Assembly: GCA_947685225.1 (NCBI GenBank) | Contig: CANTUV010000037.1 | Span: 27,733,001-27,797,000, forward strand | Direction of reading: 5' to 3' | Length of the DNA: 64,000 bases | From: Garcia nutans | Lineage: Eukaryota > Streptophyta > Magnoliopsida > Malpighiales > Euphorbiaceae | Shown: in pieces, positions 20,576 to 32,703 of the stretch | How positions within the stretch are numbered: position 1 is the stretch's first letter | Layout: each line of letters starts with the position of its first letter | Made by a program: the position numbers and the translations under genes | The notes under the pieces: model-generated | Told to the model about the DNA's origin: nothing | The model's database searches: none | The model's input: the letters and a program-made list of their open reading frames with translations, nothing else

Positions 20576-23303
20576 AGGTGACACCTTCAGAAATATTTTA
20601 CCTCTCACACTGAACTCTATATCTTTCCTCTTCAAATCTGTATAGGATTTCTGTCGAACTGAAGCTGCTTTCAGACGAGCCCGAATCAGCTTTATTTTCA
20701 CTTATGTTTCTTTAATAAAATCAGGACCTACCAGTTTATCTTCTCCAACCTCATCCTAACATAATGGTGTCTTGCACTTCCTACCATATAAGGCCTCATA
20801 AGGTGTCATCCCACTACGAGACTAATGACTATTGTTGGAAGCGAACTCTATCAGTGGCAAATATCTGTCCTAGATCCCAGTGAAATTAATGATACAACTC
20901 CTCAACATATCCTCTAGGATCGAAAGCAGTACTAAAGTGCAACCGAGAACCCAATGCATAATGTAAACTCCTTCAAAATCTTGACGTAAAATGGGGATCT
21001 TAGTCCGACACCAAAGAAACTGGGACTCCATGCAACCTCACAATCTCACTGATATATAGCTCAGCCAACCTATCAAGTGAGTAATCCATCCAAATTGGAA
21101 GAAAATGAGATGTCTTTGTCATCCAATCAACTATCACCCAGATTGCATCATGCTTCTTCTAGGTCAAAGGCAATCCAGTCACAAAATCCATGGCCACTTG
21201 CTCCCATTTCCACTCAGGTACTGACAATGGCTGAAGCAACCCTGAAGGAACTTGGTGTTCAGCCTTCACTCTCTGGCAAGTGAGACATCTAGATGAAAAT
21301 TTCGCTATGTCCCTCTTCATACCTGACAGCCAGTAATACTGCTTCAAATCTTAATACATCTTAGTACTTCCAGGGTGTATAGTATAAAATGACTAATGTG
21401 CTTCCTCTAAAATCTTCCTCTTCAATTCTACATCATCAGGAATGCACAACCTATTTTCGTACCATAAACTGCCATCATCTCTCACATGAAAGTCTCTACT
21501 CTGCCCCTTTTGGCAGTCCATTATAATCTTTAGGTTTTTCTCATATGTTTGTTGTGCTTCCTTAATCTGATCCAACAACACTCGCCTAAACTGCAACTGA
21601 ACCATCAATGCACCATCATCACAAAGCATAAATCTAGCATGCAATACTCTCAACTCAACAAGAAACAAGAGAGAATAGGCAATCAAACCTGCCATAGACT
21701 TCCAACTCAATGCATTCACAACAACATTTGCCTTGCCATGATGATAATCAATCAAGAAGTCATAGTCTTTAATCAACTCTAACTACCGTCTTTGCCAAAG
21801 ATTCAACTCTCTCTGAACACCCAAATACTTTAAACTCTTATAATCATTGTAAATAAAGCATTTTTCCCATACAAATAATGCAACCAAATCTTCAGTGCAA
21901 AAACTATGGCTGCTAACTTCAAATCATGAGTCGGGTAATTCAGCTCATGAGGCTTCAATTGTCGAGATGCATAAGCAATGACTCTACCCTTCTGCATCAG
22001 AACACAACCTAAACCACTATGTGAAGCATCACTATATATCACATGGGGTTTACCTTCCACAGGTAGAGTAAGGATAAGAGCCTGAGTCAACATGTCCCTC
22101 AACTGCTCAAAACTCACCTAACACCAATCTTTCCATATAAATCTAGCCCCTTTCCAAAGTAATCTAGTGAGTGGTGTAGCTATCAGAGAAAAACACTTTA
22201 GAAACCGATGATAATAGCCTGCCAATCTGATAAAACTTTTAACCTCTGTAACATTCTTTGGTGGACTCCAATTTAAGATTGCCTCAACTTTACTCGGATA
22301 AACTCTAATACCCTCTGCTAATACCACATGACCGAGGAAAGTCACCTGATGGAGCCAGAACTCACACTTAGACAGCTTAACATATGATTGCTTCTCTCTC
22401 AAAGTCAACAGTACAATCCGTAGATGCCTGTCATAATCTTTCTCATTATGCGAATACACCAGAATATCATCAATGAAGACCACTACAAACTGATCTAAGT
22501 ATGGTTTAAACACCCTATTCATCAAATCCAAGCATGCTGCTGGTGTATTCGTCAATTCAAAGGGCATCACAAAAACTCATAATGCCCATACTTCTTGCGG
22601 AAAGCTATCTTGGGTACATCCACATCTCTAACTCTCAACTGATGTTACCCTGATCTCAAATCAATCTTAGAGAATATTGTTGCTCCCTTCAACTGATCAA
22701 AGAGATCATCTATACGAGGTAATGGATTCTTATTCTTGATGGTCACCTTATTCAACTGTTGGTAGTCAATGTATAATCTCAAGGTGCCACCCTTCTTCTT
22801 CACAAAGAGAACATGTGCTCCTCACGGTGAAAAACTAGGGTGGATAAACCCTTTATCAAGCAACTTCTGCAACTGCACCTTTAACTCCTTTAATTCTGTA
22901 GGTGCCATTTGATAAGGGGTGATGGAGATGGGAGTGGGACCAGGCAACAAATCGATACCAAACTCCACCTCTCTCTCTTAGGAGGTAACCTTGGTAACTC
23001 ATTAGGAAAATATCTGAAAAGTCGGCAATTATAGGTATATTGTCAAGTTGAGACCCCACTGCTCTGGTATCTACAACATGAGCAAGATATGCCTCACAAC
23101 CCTTCCGGATCATCCTCCTAGCTGATATAGCTGAGATAAACATGGATAAAAGATATCTCTGCTCACTAGATACCACCACATCTCTACCATCACAAGTTCT
23201 TAGAGTAACATATTTCTGCTGACAGTCTATTATAGCTCCATTCTTGGATAACCAATCCATGCCCAAAATTAGATCATACTCCCTAAAAGGCATCTCAATC
23301 ATT
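20576..23303 (-). pseudogene. Gypsy relic D: pol fragment (protease to integrase)
   Basis: Reading on - from high to low coordinates: LGMDWLSKNGA (end of protease region, about 23230-23260), RT with FIDDILVYS (about 22440-22470), RNase H with YSDASH (about 22030), integrase zinc region (CLTCQRVK, near 21280) and catalytic-core start (MDFVTGLPLT). Homology ends at KVSP at 20576, so the last part of pol, chromodomain and 3' LTR are missing. Multiple stops and frame changes make it inactive. The family is the same chromovirus type as Gypsy-1 and Gypsy-2. Confidence 0.88.
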
Positions 23304-24736
23304 TAACATTATAATCATATTACCCAAATATTTTTGGGTCATTCTCACATAATTCATATAAACCACATTTCATTCATTTTAGCCATTAATAATGGCTTTA
23401 CATAATGCATACTCATCAATTCACATGTTATAACACAATGTACATGAATGTTCAAGTTGCCAAGTAGCCTAACATATTTTTCTATCCAAAATGTGTTAGG
23501 TCAAATTTAATATAAATATATCTAAATTATAAAAAGTTTGTACATACCATAATTATCACTCAAACTCAAGCTAAAATCACTCTCCAACCATCACTTGCAA
23601 ATTGTCCTTTAACATTAAGGTTGGGCAAATCACTTTCTCCTAATGCCTATTCAAAATGTGAGCAAATACAATCATCAAGAATCATATTTCAAGACATTTC
23701 AAATATAAAACCCTAATTAAATATCACTTCAACCAATATCCTAAAAATTTGTCTTTCCTTACTTTAACAATGGAATTCCATTTTAATCAATTTTAACTGG
23801 TGTTTTAAGTTTATTTTTATCATTAAAAATATATTATAATATGTTTTAACCAATTAAATCCAATAAACACATATTCTTTTATTAAAACCCTAAAATGTAC
23901 CATAACCTCTTCATTTCCTATTCTTTATTCCATCCCATTCCAAATGTTAATCCAAGCTTATTTACATCATTTAATGACATAGTTTATATATTAAAATCAA
24001 ATAAATATCAATACTATAAAACTCTCTTCCATAACCCTAAATTCAATACAACCTTACCCAATCCCTAATAAAACTTGATTAAATATATCATTTGAATTTA
24101 AAATCCTTTTTAGGCATCAAAACAATATCTTTGGAATTCATTTGAACAATTAAAACACACTCCATCAAAATCTTATTTCTCACATAACCTTAAATCTCCA
24201 TAAAATTCAAGAATAAGGCAAGAAAGCTTACCTTTTGATGGAGCAACCTCAAATTCACCCAAAACCCTTAGAAAACTTGAAGAATTTGAAGTAGGAAGAA
24301 GTAAAAATCTCCCCTTTCTACCATGGTGAATCTCGGCCTTGAGAGAAGAAAGAAGAAGATGAAGTGAATTTTTATATTTCTTTTTATTTGTCTTCACTTA
24401 TAACTATATATATATAATATTTTATTATTTTATTTTATTATTTAATTATTTAATTTAAAAATGATAATTAACCTCTTTCATCCATAAATAATTTATTTTT
24501 AAATTATTTAATTAATTTTAATTTTATAAAGCATATTTACAACTTTGCTATTTGACTTTTTTTATCTTTCTTCTTTAAATGTTTTAAATGTTGACTTTTG
24601 TATATGTTATATATATATATACCATATATATTTCATATATACAGTTTACTTTCTTACTTCTAATCCTTTAATTTTCTATTTAAATTATTTATTTAATTTA
24701 TTAAATTTAATTTTTTGAAAAATTACAGATGTTACA
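23304..24736 (-). repeat. Truncated 5' LTR of Gypsy relic D
   Basis: On - it starts TGTAACATCTGTAATTTTT (right end 24736) and matches the solo-C and Gypsy-2 LTR type, including a donor-like AAAAGGTAAGC near 24230 and the TAACACATTTT hairpin (23468-23500). The rest of the LTR, the primer site and gag are deleted: at 23303/23304 protease-region sequence joins the middle of the LTR. Confidence 0.8.
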
Positions 24737-27059
24737 CCGTTTTAGTTAAAGAAAACCTTTTTCCTAAAAATATATTAAGAAATAAATAAAAATATATATT
24801 TAATAAAAATATAAAATTAAAATAGTTGTATTCAGGAAGTAGGCATAAGTTAAAAAAATAATTATCTTAAATTTAACAAATATTAAGTCATAAAACTCTT
24901 ATATTCAGGTAATGAATGCAATGATTAAATCATTAATTAATAAATAAAATTTGTGCGCATTAGGGTGATAAAAGTCATAAAATAAATAAATATAAAAATA
25001 AAGATAAAATTAAAATGTGAAATTAAAATAGTAATGATAAAGAATCATGTTTAGAAAGTGAGCATTATTCGAAATAATAATAATAATAGTAATAGTAAAA
25101 TAAAAAACTTATAAATTTAGGAAGTGAATGTGGAGATTAGGTCAAACTAATAAAAAAGATTGCACATATAATGGTAATAAAACTACTAAAGATGATGAAT
25201 AATAAAATTATAAAAAATATATTTCTATACAGGCAATGGATACAAGTAAGAATAATCATAAAAAGATAATAAATAATTAGGATTTATATTCAAGCAGTGA
25301 ATATAATTTCTCCTATAAAAAATAGATAATAAAATATTACAATAACTATAGTGCCAATTTTGGGCATTGTAGGGTACTTTTTCATCCCTGCACGTAATCA
25401 ACCCCCCGAACATATAAACGCAGACGATTATTAGATGTCCAATTAAATCTTATAATTAATTAGTGGCGACTCCTAACACATACGATAATAATAATAATTA
25501 AATATAAGTCGAAAAAAATCAAATTAAATCTACCATAAGTTGTTGGCTCCCCATTGTCTCATATGCGACAAGGGTTATTCAATAAACAAGGGTTAGTTAT
25601 AGAGTGTCTCTTAACTAATTTATCAACTAAGGAAGGATTAACTAATGCGAGCATCTCGGTTAGCTAGAACTAATTCACTGAAAACTTAAAGAAAATTATT
25701 TTTATATCAATGATCAAATCAAAGAATTGAAATCAAGGTTATTCCCTTGGATTGAAATCATCACCATTATTATTTTTCTATTTTATTTTGCTGCTATTCA
25801 ATTATTTTTAATTTTAATTTCAGTTCCAAATTTATTTCAATTTTCAATCACAAAATCCCTCATTTAATTTTATTAAGTATACACTTTAGGTTTTCAAGAG
25901 AAATTAATTTAAGTAATCAATTTTCTAAAGATTTGACCCTATTCACCGTTTTTATAATTTTATTTTGCCCAAGATTAGGTTTTTATTTTTGGTGGATTCG
26001 AGACCCATCAAACACTATAGGTGTTTTTTGTGGAGAAGGTACAAAAATATATCTAAAGTTTACGCAAAGCTACAGATTGTCCCATAAAGTTTTTTTTTTT
26101 TGCTTATTTACACACTTAAAGTATGCGTGAATATATAGATTAGCTCTTAAAGTTTTAAAAAGCTGACAAATTAGCTCATCTTTTAACGAAAAGTTAAATG
26201 TCCTTAATTATATTTTTAGTTTTTCGTTGAAAAATGCAAATATATCCCTTAAGTTTACGTGAAAATACACATTGGCACTGAATATATTTTTTTACTCAAT
26301 TATATACTAAAATGATATTTTTATCTATTTATAAATGAATCAAATATATTTTAAAATGAGCAATTTTTTTCATGCCCGATCGATCTGACCACAATTCCAC
26401 TAATTTGACCTACTATGTCGGTTCAAACTGACTTAAATTAGTTAATTTTAGCTTGTACATTTACTAGTAAACCCGATCGAACCAGATAAAAATCAACTGA
26501 ACTGACCAATAGTGGACAATTTTTAATAATTAATTTCTTTGACCGATTAATAATCAGGTTTGTCAACTCCTAAAACCCGACTAACCCGATCGAAGCACAT
26601 ACCGAAACATATTTAAGATCATTTAACATATAAAACATCTAACTTTATTATGTATTCTTTTACATCATTATATCATTTTTAAAACTTGTATATTTAAGAT
26701 AGTAGTATTATGGCTCAATTTTGCTTTCTAATTTGATTTTTCTCTAGTTATTGCTATTGATTTCTTCTTGTTTAATATTTCTTTGAGATTTGATTTGACA
26801 TTTCAAAGCTAATGTTTTGACGAATGTGAAGATTTGTTGAAGAAAAAGATGAATATGAAGAAGAAGATGAAAATTCATATATGCTTCTTATTTATCATGC
26901 TCAATCATTTCTCTTATGCTTTGTGCATATGTGTTCACCATTGATGTTATTGTTATATTTTGACAAATTGAGTAATACATTCAGAGATAAAGTACAACTC
27001 TTAAACATAACTATATTAATGTTCAAAAGAAATATTAAGCAAACTTAAATACAATAAGT
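24737..27059. other. AT-rich region without recognised genes
   Basis: Contains a degenerate tandem repeat (listed separately), a GTGGCGACTCC-containing segment near 25465 like those seen in some plant Gypsy LTR debris, and at 26040-26280 a run of TAAAGTTTACG-type motifs common near plant DNA transposon ends. None could be assigned. Confidence 0.35.
24830..25320 (+). repeat. Degenerate tandem repeat, about six copies
   Basis: A TATTCAGGNAGTGAATGYAA-like motif recurs near 24833, 24901, 25047, 25113, 25228 and 25288, separated by A-rich spacers of variable length. Old and irregular. Confidence 0.45.
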
Positions 27060-27800
27060 TTTGACATGTAACTACATTGATGTCCAAAAAGAAACATTCA
27101 TTTCATAAAGCTTCAAATAATTCCAGCCTAAACATGTCCAGAATCTAAATAAACACAACCTAAACATATATTTCCAAAGAAATATCACAACTAATCCAAT
27201 CCTATACATGTCTGTGCTACTTTTCAACCTCTTCATTTCCTTTATATTCCTTCTACTTGTTTCCTTCAACAAAGATAATTCGATTTTAATGTCATTGTTG
27301 GTATTTCTGCTTCATTCATCTTTATAACATATACATATACGTCTTGAAGAATTAACACTCTCAAAATGTGCATTCAAATGCCTTATCTCATTAAATAGTA
27401 GCAAAGTCCTCTCACTCACCTATTGATCATACCATTTGAAGTAATTGCATTGTCTCCCCTATACAAACAACACAAACAATGAAAATTGTTCAAAAGACAA
27501 TCCGAGAAAAAAAATAAATTTTGCATTTAAAATCCAACTTCAAATACTCTTCATTCAAAACACCTACCATTCAAACACCAATCATTTTAATAATCAACCC
27601 ACATCAATGACCCAATATCATAAACACAAATTAAAATCCTATATTCACTATAAATTAAAATAGTGCTTACCTATAAATGAGGACATCCCGAAAATTTTCG
27701 TCTATGATTAGCCACAGTATGGGATGTCATCAAACCAACTAGGTGACTGCAATTTCACATTCCTAAGCTTTCATTATCATTCTCCACAACCAATTTCACA
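27060..27800 (-). pseudogene. GRF-type zinc-finger protein relic
   Basis: On - one segment reads NCSHLVGLMTSHTV then NHRRKFSGCPHL (about 27677-27755), and a second reads QCNYFKWYDQ (about 27427-27460). Together they resemble the plant GRF zinc finger (C-x-C-G...RRF.GCP...C.FF.W.D). The pieces are separated by a plausible intron, with an acceptor-like TAG before the second. A Leu-rich C-terminal stretch and a hydrophobic segment (about 27072-27272) follow, as in small plant GRF proteins. The codon of the first finger cysteine is TGA and further stops follow WYDQ, so it is dead. Copia-1 inserted about 100 bp upstream. Confidence 0.55.
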
Positions 27801-27905
27801 CATTAATGGGGGATTTTGAATCGCAAAATTGATATCTCTCTCTCCCTCACTGCCTTTGTTGCTTTCAATGGGACTCCCGATTGTAATTTTAAGAGATTAT
27901 GTTTA

Positions 27906-28189
27906 TGATGGAAAAGAAACACACAAAAAGTAGAGTATAACATAGTATAATTGTGTCTAAAAATCCACACATTCTACTATATTTTATTGTGCTTTTATAC
28001 ACAAAAAAAGCTATAATAGATAAGCATATAATCAATAGTAATTGGACATGGATCCTAACTAATCCGTACTAACTTTTCCTAACTATATGCTCCACCATTC
28101 TTTTAAGAATTCAGAGCTTGCTTAATGTATCAGTAAAATATATAACAAAAAAAGCAAATGTCACTACAAATGTGTCATTGCTGTCATCA
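27906..28189 (-). repeat. 3' LTR of Copia-1
   Basis: 284 bp, similar to 32421-32698. The adjacent purine-rich AAGGAGGAG on - at about 28190-28200 is the likely polypurine tract. Confidence 0.92.
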
Positions 28190-30158
28190 CTCCTCCTTGA
28201 CACATTTGGTGGGGACACTTATTTCTTCAAACTAATCTTAAACACTTGCAGCTTCTTATTATGGTTGCATCTTGCTCATGGAAAGTGATGCTTGAGCCCT
28301 TAGATTCTAAAATTTCTTTCTCCCAATTCCACTGTGATGCTTCATCAAATTTAACATCTCTAGTGACAACCATCTTTTGGCTTTGAATATCAAGAATTCT
28401 ATAGGCTTTACTGTTGTTGCTATAACCAAGAAACACATCAGCAAATGCCTTCTAATCAAGCTTTGATCTTTTAGCATTTGGAACATGAACATAGCAAGGA
28501 GATCCAAATGCTTTTAGGTGATCAATAGCAGGTCTCACTCCATGCCAAGCTTCATATGGAGCTTTATTTGAGAGAGCTTTTGTTGGCAGCTTGTTGAGTA
28601 AATATACATATGTATTCATAGCTTCTATCTAGAATTTTTAAGGCACATTCTTTTCAAATATTAAACATCTTGTTATCTCTATGATGGTTTGATTTTTTTC
28701 TTTCACATACTCCATTTCTGTTGCGGAGTATAACCGACAGACAACTGATGATGAATTCCAACATCAAAACAAAACTTATTAAATTCTTATGGAGTGTATT
28801 CAATTCCATTATCAGTTCTAATGGTCTTTATTTTGCACCCACTTTGATTTTCTACCAAAGCCTTAAACTTTTTGAAACAATCAGCCACTTCAGATTTATA
28901 TTTAAGAAAATAAACCCAAGTTACTCTTGAGTAATCATCAATAAAAAGCATGAAGTATCTATTTCCATTTGGAGTTGAAGTAGACATAGGTCCACATAAA
29001 TCTGAATGAACGAGTTGTAATTTTTCAACAGCTCTCCAAGCTTGATTTGATGAAAATGATTTCCTAACTTGCTTCCCAATTTGGTACACACCACATACAT
29101 TATCAGTTGCACAAATAGGTGGCATATTTTCTGCAAGAGCCTTCTCATGTGTGGTTTTAAGTGAAGAATATCTAAAATGACCAAATCTTTAATGCCAAAG
29201 CTTAGAATCAGTTAATGCAACATTATAAGTAAGAGAACTTGTAATTTTCAAGCTTACAGGAAAGTTTTTATCTTTCATTTTTACTTTCATAAGTTCACTG
29301 CCATTTGGATCAACTATAATGCATGGTTTGTTTTGAAAATGTAGAGAATAATTTTTCTCAAGCATTTACCAACACTTAGTAGATTTTGGCTAATTTCAGG
29401 AACATATAGATCATCAGAAATGAGTTTTGTACCTGATTGACTTTCAATAGTCACAACTCCTCTTCCTTCAACTTGAATGCTTTTACCATTCCCAATTGTG
29501 ACGGATGACTGATTTGTTTGGTCAATCTCCTTGAAAAATTCTAGATTTGAAGACATTTGGTATGTGCATCCACTGCCTATAAGCCACTGATCCTTGCTTC
29601 CTTCAACTGCATAAAATATGGCAACAAACAAACTCTCCTCCTGAGTTTGATGTTGTTGATCTTCAACAATATTAGCTTACTGGTTCTATGTCTTGTTCAC
29701 ATATCTGCAAACATTTGTTGTATGACCAATTTTTTACATTTGTTACACTGAGCCTCAGGTCTATACTAATATTTTTTCTTAGGATGACTGGTCTTGTTGC
29801 AATGTTTGCAAGGATCATACATTTTCTTTTCTCCTTCTTTATTGTTTATAGCATGCTTCTTTCCCCAATTTGGAGTTTTTCTTCTTTGATTTGCAAGAAA
29901 GATTCCTTCATTATTACTGTTACTACCTTGTCTTATGCATCTTCTAAGTTCCTGAGCTTTGAAAGGCATGAACAAGCTCAGCTAATGTGATCTTTGTCAA
30001 GTCTTTTGGGTCCTCTAAAGAAGAGATCTTTAACTCAAATATTTTAGGTAGGCTAACAAGCACTTTCTCTATAATTATTTCTTTTGATAAGTCAACTCCA
30101 AAGATTCTAATCTTGTTTAAAATCTCCATGAGTCTATTTGCATACTCTTTGATGGACT

Positions 30159-31930
30159 TGATGAGATCAATTTTGTACTTGTTTTTAGTATGATTTCTAT
30201 GTGTTTTTAGTTAATGTTTCATTTGATTTTTGTTTAAAGTTTGTTTAAGTGTTTGTTTTACGTTAAAGTACAAAAACTCCCTTGGATGATCAAAACAGTG
30301 AAGGAAGAGCATGAATCAAGCAAGACATGGCCAAGCCAAAGCAAGCTTGGCCGTGTCCCTCAAAAGAACTTCAAGGCAGAACATGACACGACCAAGAGAC
30401 ATGGCCAAACCACTGGTCGTGTCTCACCAAAGGAACAAAACCAAGAAAGAAAAGAAAAGAAACAGAAGCTGACACACCCAAGTGACACGACCAAGCCACT
30501 GGCCGTGTCACATGACACGGCCAGGAGCTTGGCCGTGTCCCATCTCATGCCTAAGAACAAAAGATAAGCAAGGAAGGAGCAAAGCTAGAGAATCAGAAGG
30601 TGACACACCCAAGTGACACGGCCAAGCCACTGCCCGTGTCACATGACACAACCATGAGCTTGGCCGTGTCACCTAGAAGAAAAGAAGGAAAGAAATGGCA
30701 GAAGGAGACACGACCAGCAAGCTTGGTCGTGTCCCAAGCAAAGTGAGAGGCACGGCTAGCAAGCTTGGCCGTGTCACCTAGGGCAACCTTGAATATTTGA
30801 ATTCTTTTGCAGACAAGTGGGGAACAAAGACTAGCTTTTGCCAAAAGTAATATTAAACAAAAGAAAAATCTTGCCTAATTTTATGGAAAGAAATAATTAA
30901 CAAAGAGAATGTGGGAGACAAGGGAGAATGGTGTGAGTTGGAAGGCATGGGTGAGCTTTGAAAGAATTAAAAGGAGAAGGAAATGGAAGAGAGGGAGACA
31001 TTTTTAGGGGTTCTGGATACACAGTTTTGAGCATACTGGGAGAGGGAGAAGGAGCCGACTGCTGGAGCAAGAAGGAGAGTCTTGAGCTAAGTTTGAAGAA
31101 GAAGATACATCTTATACAAGACCTAAACCAAGAATCAAGGATTCAAGTGAAGAAATACAAATTATTCACCATGGATTGTTTGGTTTCTTTTACTCATTTC
31201 TCTTGTTCTGTTTTTCTGGTTTTGAACATGAACTAATTCATTCTCTATCTAGATATTGATGAACCCTAGCTTATTTGTAAGGATTGAATAATCTTATTTA
31301 ATTGAATCATTTAATTGAGTTGTTTTATTCTTATGATGCTTAATAATTTATTTCCAATTGATAATAGCATGCTTATTAATTGGTTGCAATTTTTATATTA
31401 TTGACTTGAGAAAGCTTGATATGAATTGAATACTCATAAGGGTTGAGGATTGATTGGAGTGCTAGAGATAGACTTACAAGATCCTTTGGTTTATAATTCC
31501 TTGTTCTTAATGCAATATCTACTTAATTATGTTTGAGAAGAGATTCCGACATTTTACTTAGTGATTAGGGATTAATTCACTCGAGAGAGGTTTTAGTCTA
31601 AATTAGAGGAATGCCAATTCAACTCTATTATGTGATTTAATTGAATTGATTTTCATAAATATAATTGTGGCTAGGGGGATTCAATATCTTGATAGTATTA
31701 TTATCATCAATCCTTTTTGCACAACATTTAATTTTCCTTTACTTTTAGTTATTAAATTAATTGTCTTTAATTACAAAACATTATAAAACTATTGATTTGC
31801 TAAACAACAGTTAAGATTTGCACTAGTGCTTGACCTTGTCCCTAGTGAAACGATACTTCACTCACTACTTTATTACTTGGGCAACCCGTGCACTTGCAGT
31901 ATTGCTATAGCATTAGGTGGGCATGCATCA
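30159..31930 (+). repeat. Solo-B: solo LTR of a second family, inside Copia-1 gag
   Basis: 1772 bp starting TGATGAGATCAATTTTG and ending GGGCATGCATCA, flanked by GGACT at 30154-30158 and 31931-31935. Removing it rejoins the Copia-1 gag. The sequence is unrelated to the TGTAAYATC LTRs. Its 3' end (CCCGTGCACTTGCAG near 31885) resembles LTRs of Tat/Athila-type Gypsy elements, an assignment I hold loosely. It carries eight GACACGGCC-type dyads. Confidence 0.85.
30323..30775 (+). repeat. GACACGGCC dyad cluster in solo-B (eight dyads)
   Basis: Dyads near 30323-30357, 30386-30423, 30484-30509, 30514-30539, 30615-30640, 30645-30670, 30707-30733 and 30749-30775. Arms are GACACGGCC/GGCCGTGTC. In 30386-30423 and 30707-30733 both arms changed together to GACACGACC/GGTCGTGTC, which keeps the symmetry. 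Spacers often end AAGCTT, as in solo-Q and LARD-A. Confidence 0.9.
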
Positions 31931-32407
31931 GGACTCATCATCATTCATCCATAAAATTTCAAATTCCCTCTTTAAATTTAATATTTCCATCTGCCTTGTT
32001 CTCTTACTTCCACTAAACATCTCCTACAACTTATCCCAAGCTTCTTTTGGTGTTTCACATGCCATAATCCTTATGAAGATGTGTTTCGAAGCTACTACTT
32101 GAATATATGAGAGAGCTCCTGGAGCTTTTGCTTGCTCTTCCCCATGGATTCTGATTTGGTTGATGGTTGGGTTGTTACCCAACACAAATGGTTCTCTGTC
32201 AGTCTCAACCCACTACCATAATCCCAGGCCTTTCAAGTGAATTTTCATTTTCACAAACCAACTAGGATCATTTTCACCATTGAAAATTGGTAATGGAGGT
32301 GTTGCTGGATTGTTGGAAGCCATGATTTTGAAGTTTAAAGTTTATGTGAAGTCTTACTGGTTTTCTCTCTTTTTTAACTCATAGCCAGGCCCTCTAAGAT
32401 CAGAGAA

Positions 32408-32419
32408 GCTCTGATACCA
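32408..32419 (-). other. Primer-binding site of Copia-1
   Basis: TGGTATCAGAGC on -, one base from the 5' LTR: iMet type. Confidence 0.88.
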
Positions 32420-32420
32420 C

Positions 32421-32698
32421 TGATGGAAAAGAAACACACAAAAAATGGAGTATAACATAGTATAATTTTGTCTAAAAACATTCTACTACAATTCATTGTG
32501 CTTTTATAGACAAAAAAGCTACAGCAAACAAGTATATAATCAATAGTAATTAGACATGAATCCTAACTAATCCGCACCAAATTTCCTAACTATATACTCC
32601 ACCATTCCTTTAAGAATTCAAAGCTTACTTAATGTATTAACAAAATATATAACAAAAAAAAATGCAAATGTCACTACAAATGTGCCATTTTGTCATCA
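32421..32698 (-). repeat. 5' LTR of Copia-1
   Basis: 278 bp, clearly diverged from the 3' LTR by substitutions and small indels, so this is an old insertion. Confidence 0.92.
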
Positions 32699-32703
32699 GT
32701 TTA

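Larger units (their letters stand above)
28195..32323 (-). pseudogene. Copia-1 gag-pol pseudogene without RT/RNase H
   Basis: Starts MASNNPATPPLPIFNGEN at 32323. Gag (IRIMACETPKEAWDKL) is broken at 31935/30154 by solo-B and continues below. A C-x2-C-x4-H-type knuckle lies near 29790. The protease reads WLIGSGCTYQM near 29570, so the catalytic Asp is Gly. Integrase core: HSDLCGP near 29010 and RTDNGIEY near 28800. The integrase C-terminal part (FLGYSNNSKAYR, RDVKFDE) lies near 28330-28435. After that the frame runs almost directly into the 3' LTR: the roughly 1.8 kb that should encode RT and RNase H is missing. Several stops are also present. Confidence 0.9.
27906..32698 (-). mobile_element. 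Copia-1: Ty1/Copia element, internally deleted
   Basis: LTRs 27906-28189 (3') and 32421-32698 (5') start TGATGG and end CATCA on +; the target duplication GTTTA is present at 27901-27905 and 32699-32703. The primer site and gag start are intact, but RT and RNase H are absent, and a solo LTR is inserted in gag. Order on -: gag, zinc knuckle, protease, integrase, which is Copia order. Confidence 0.93.
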
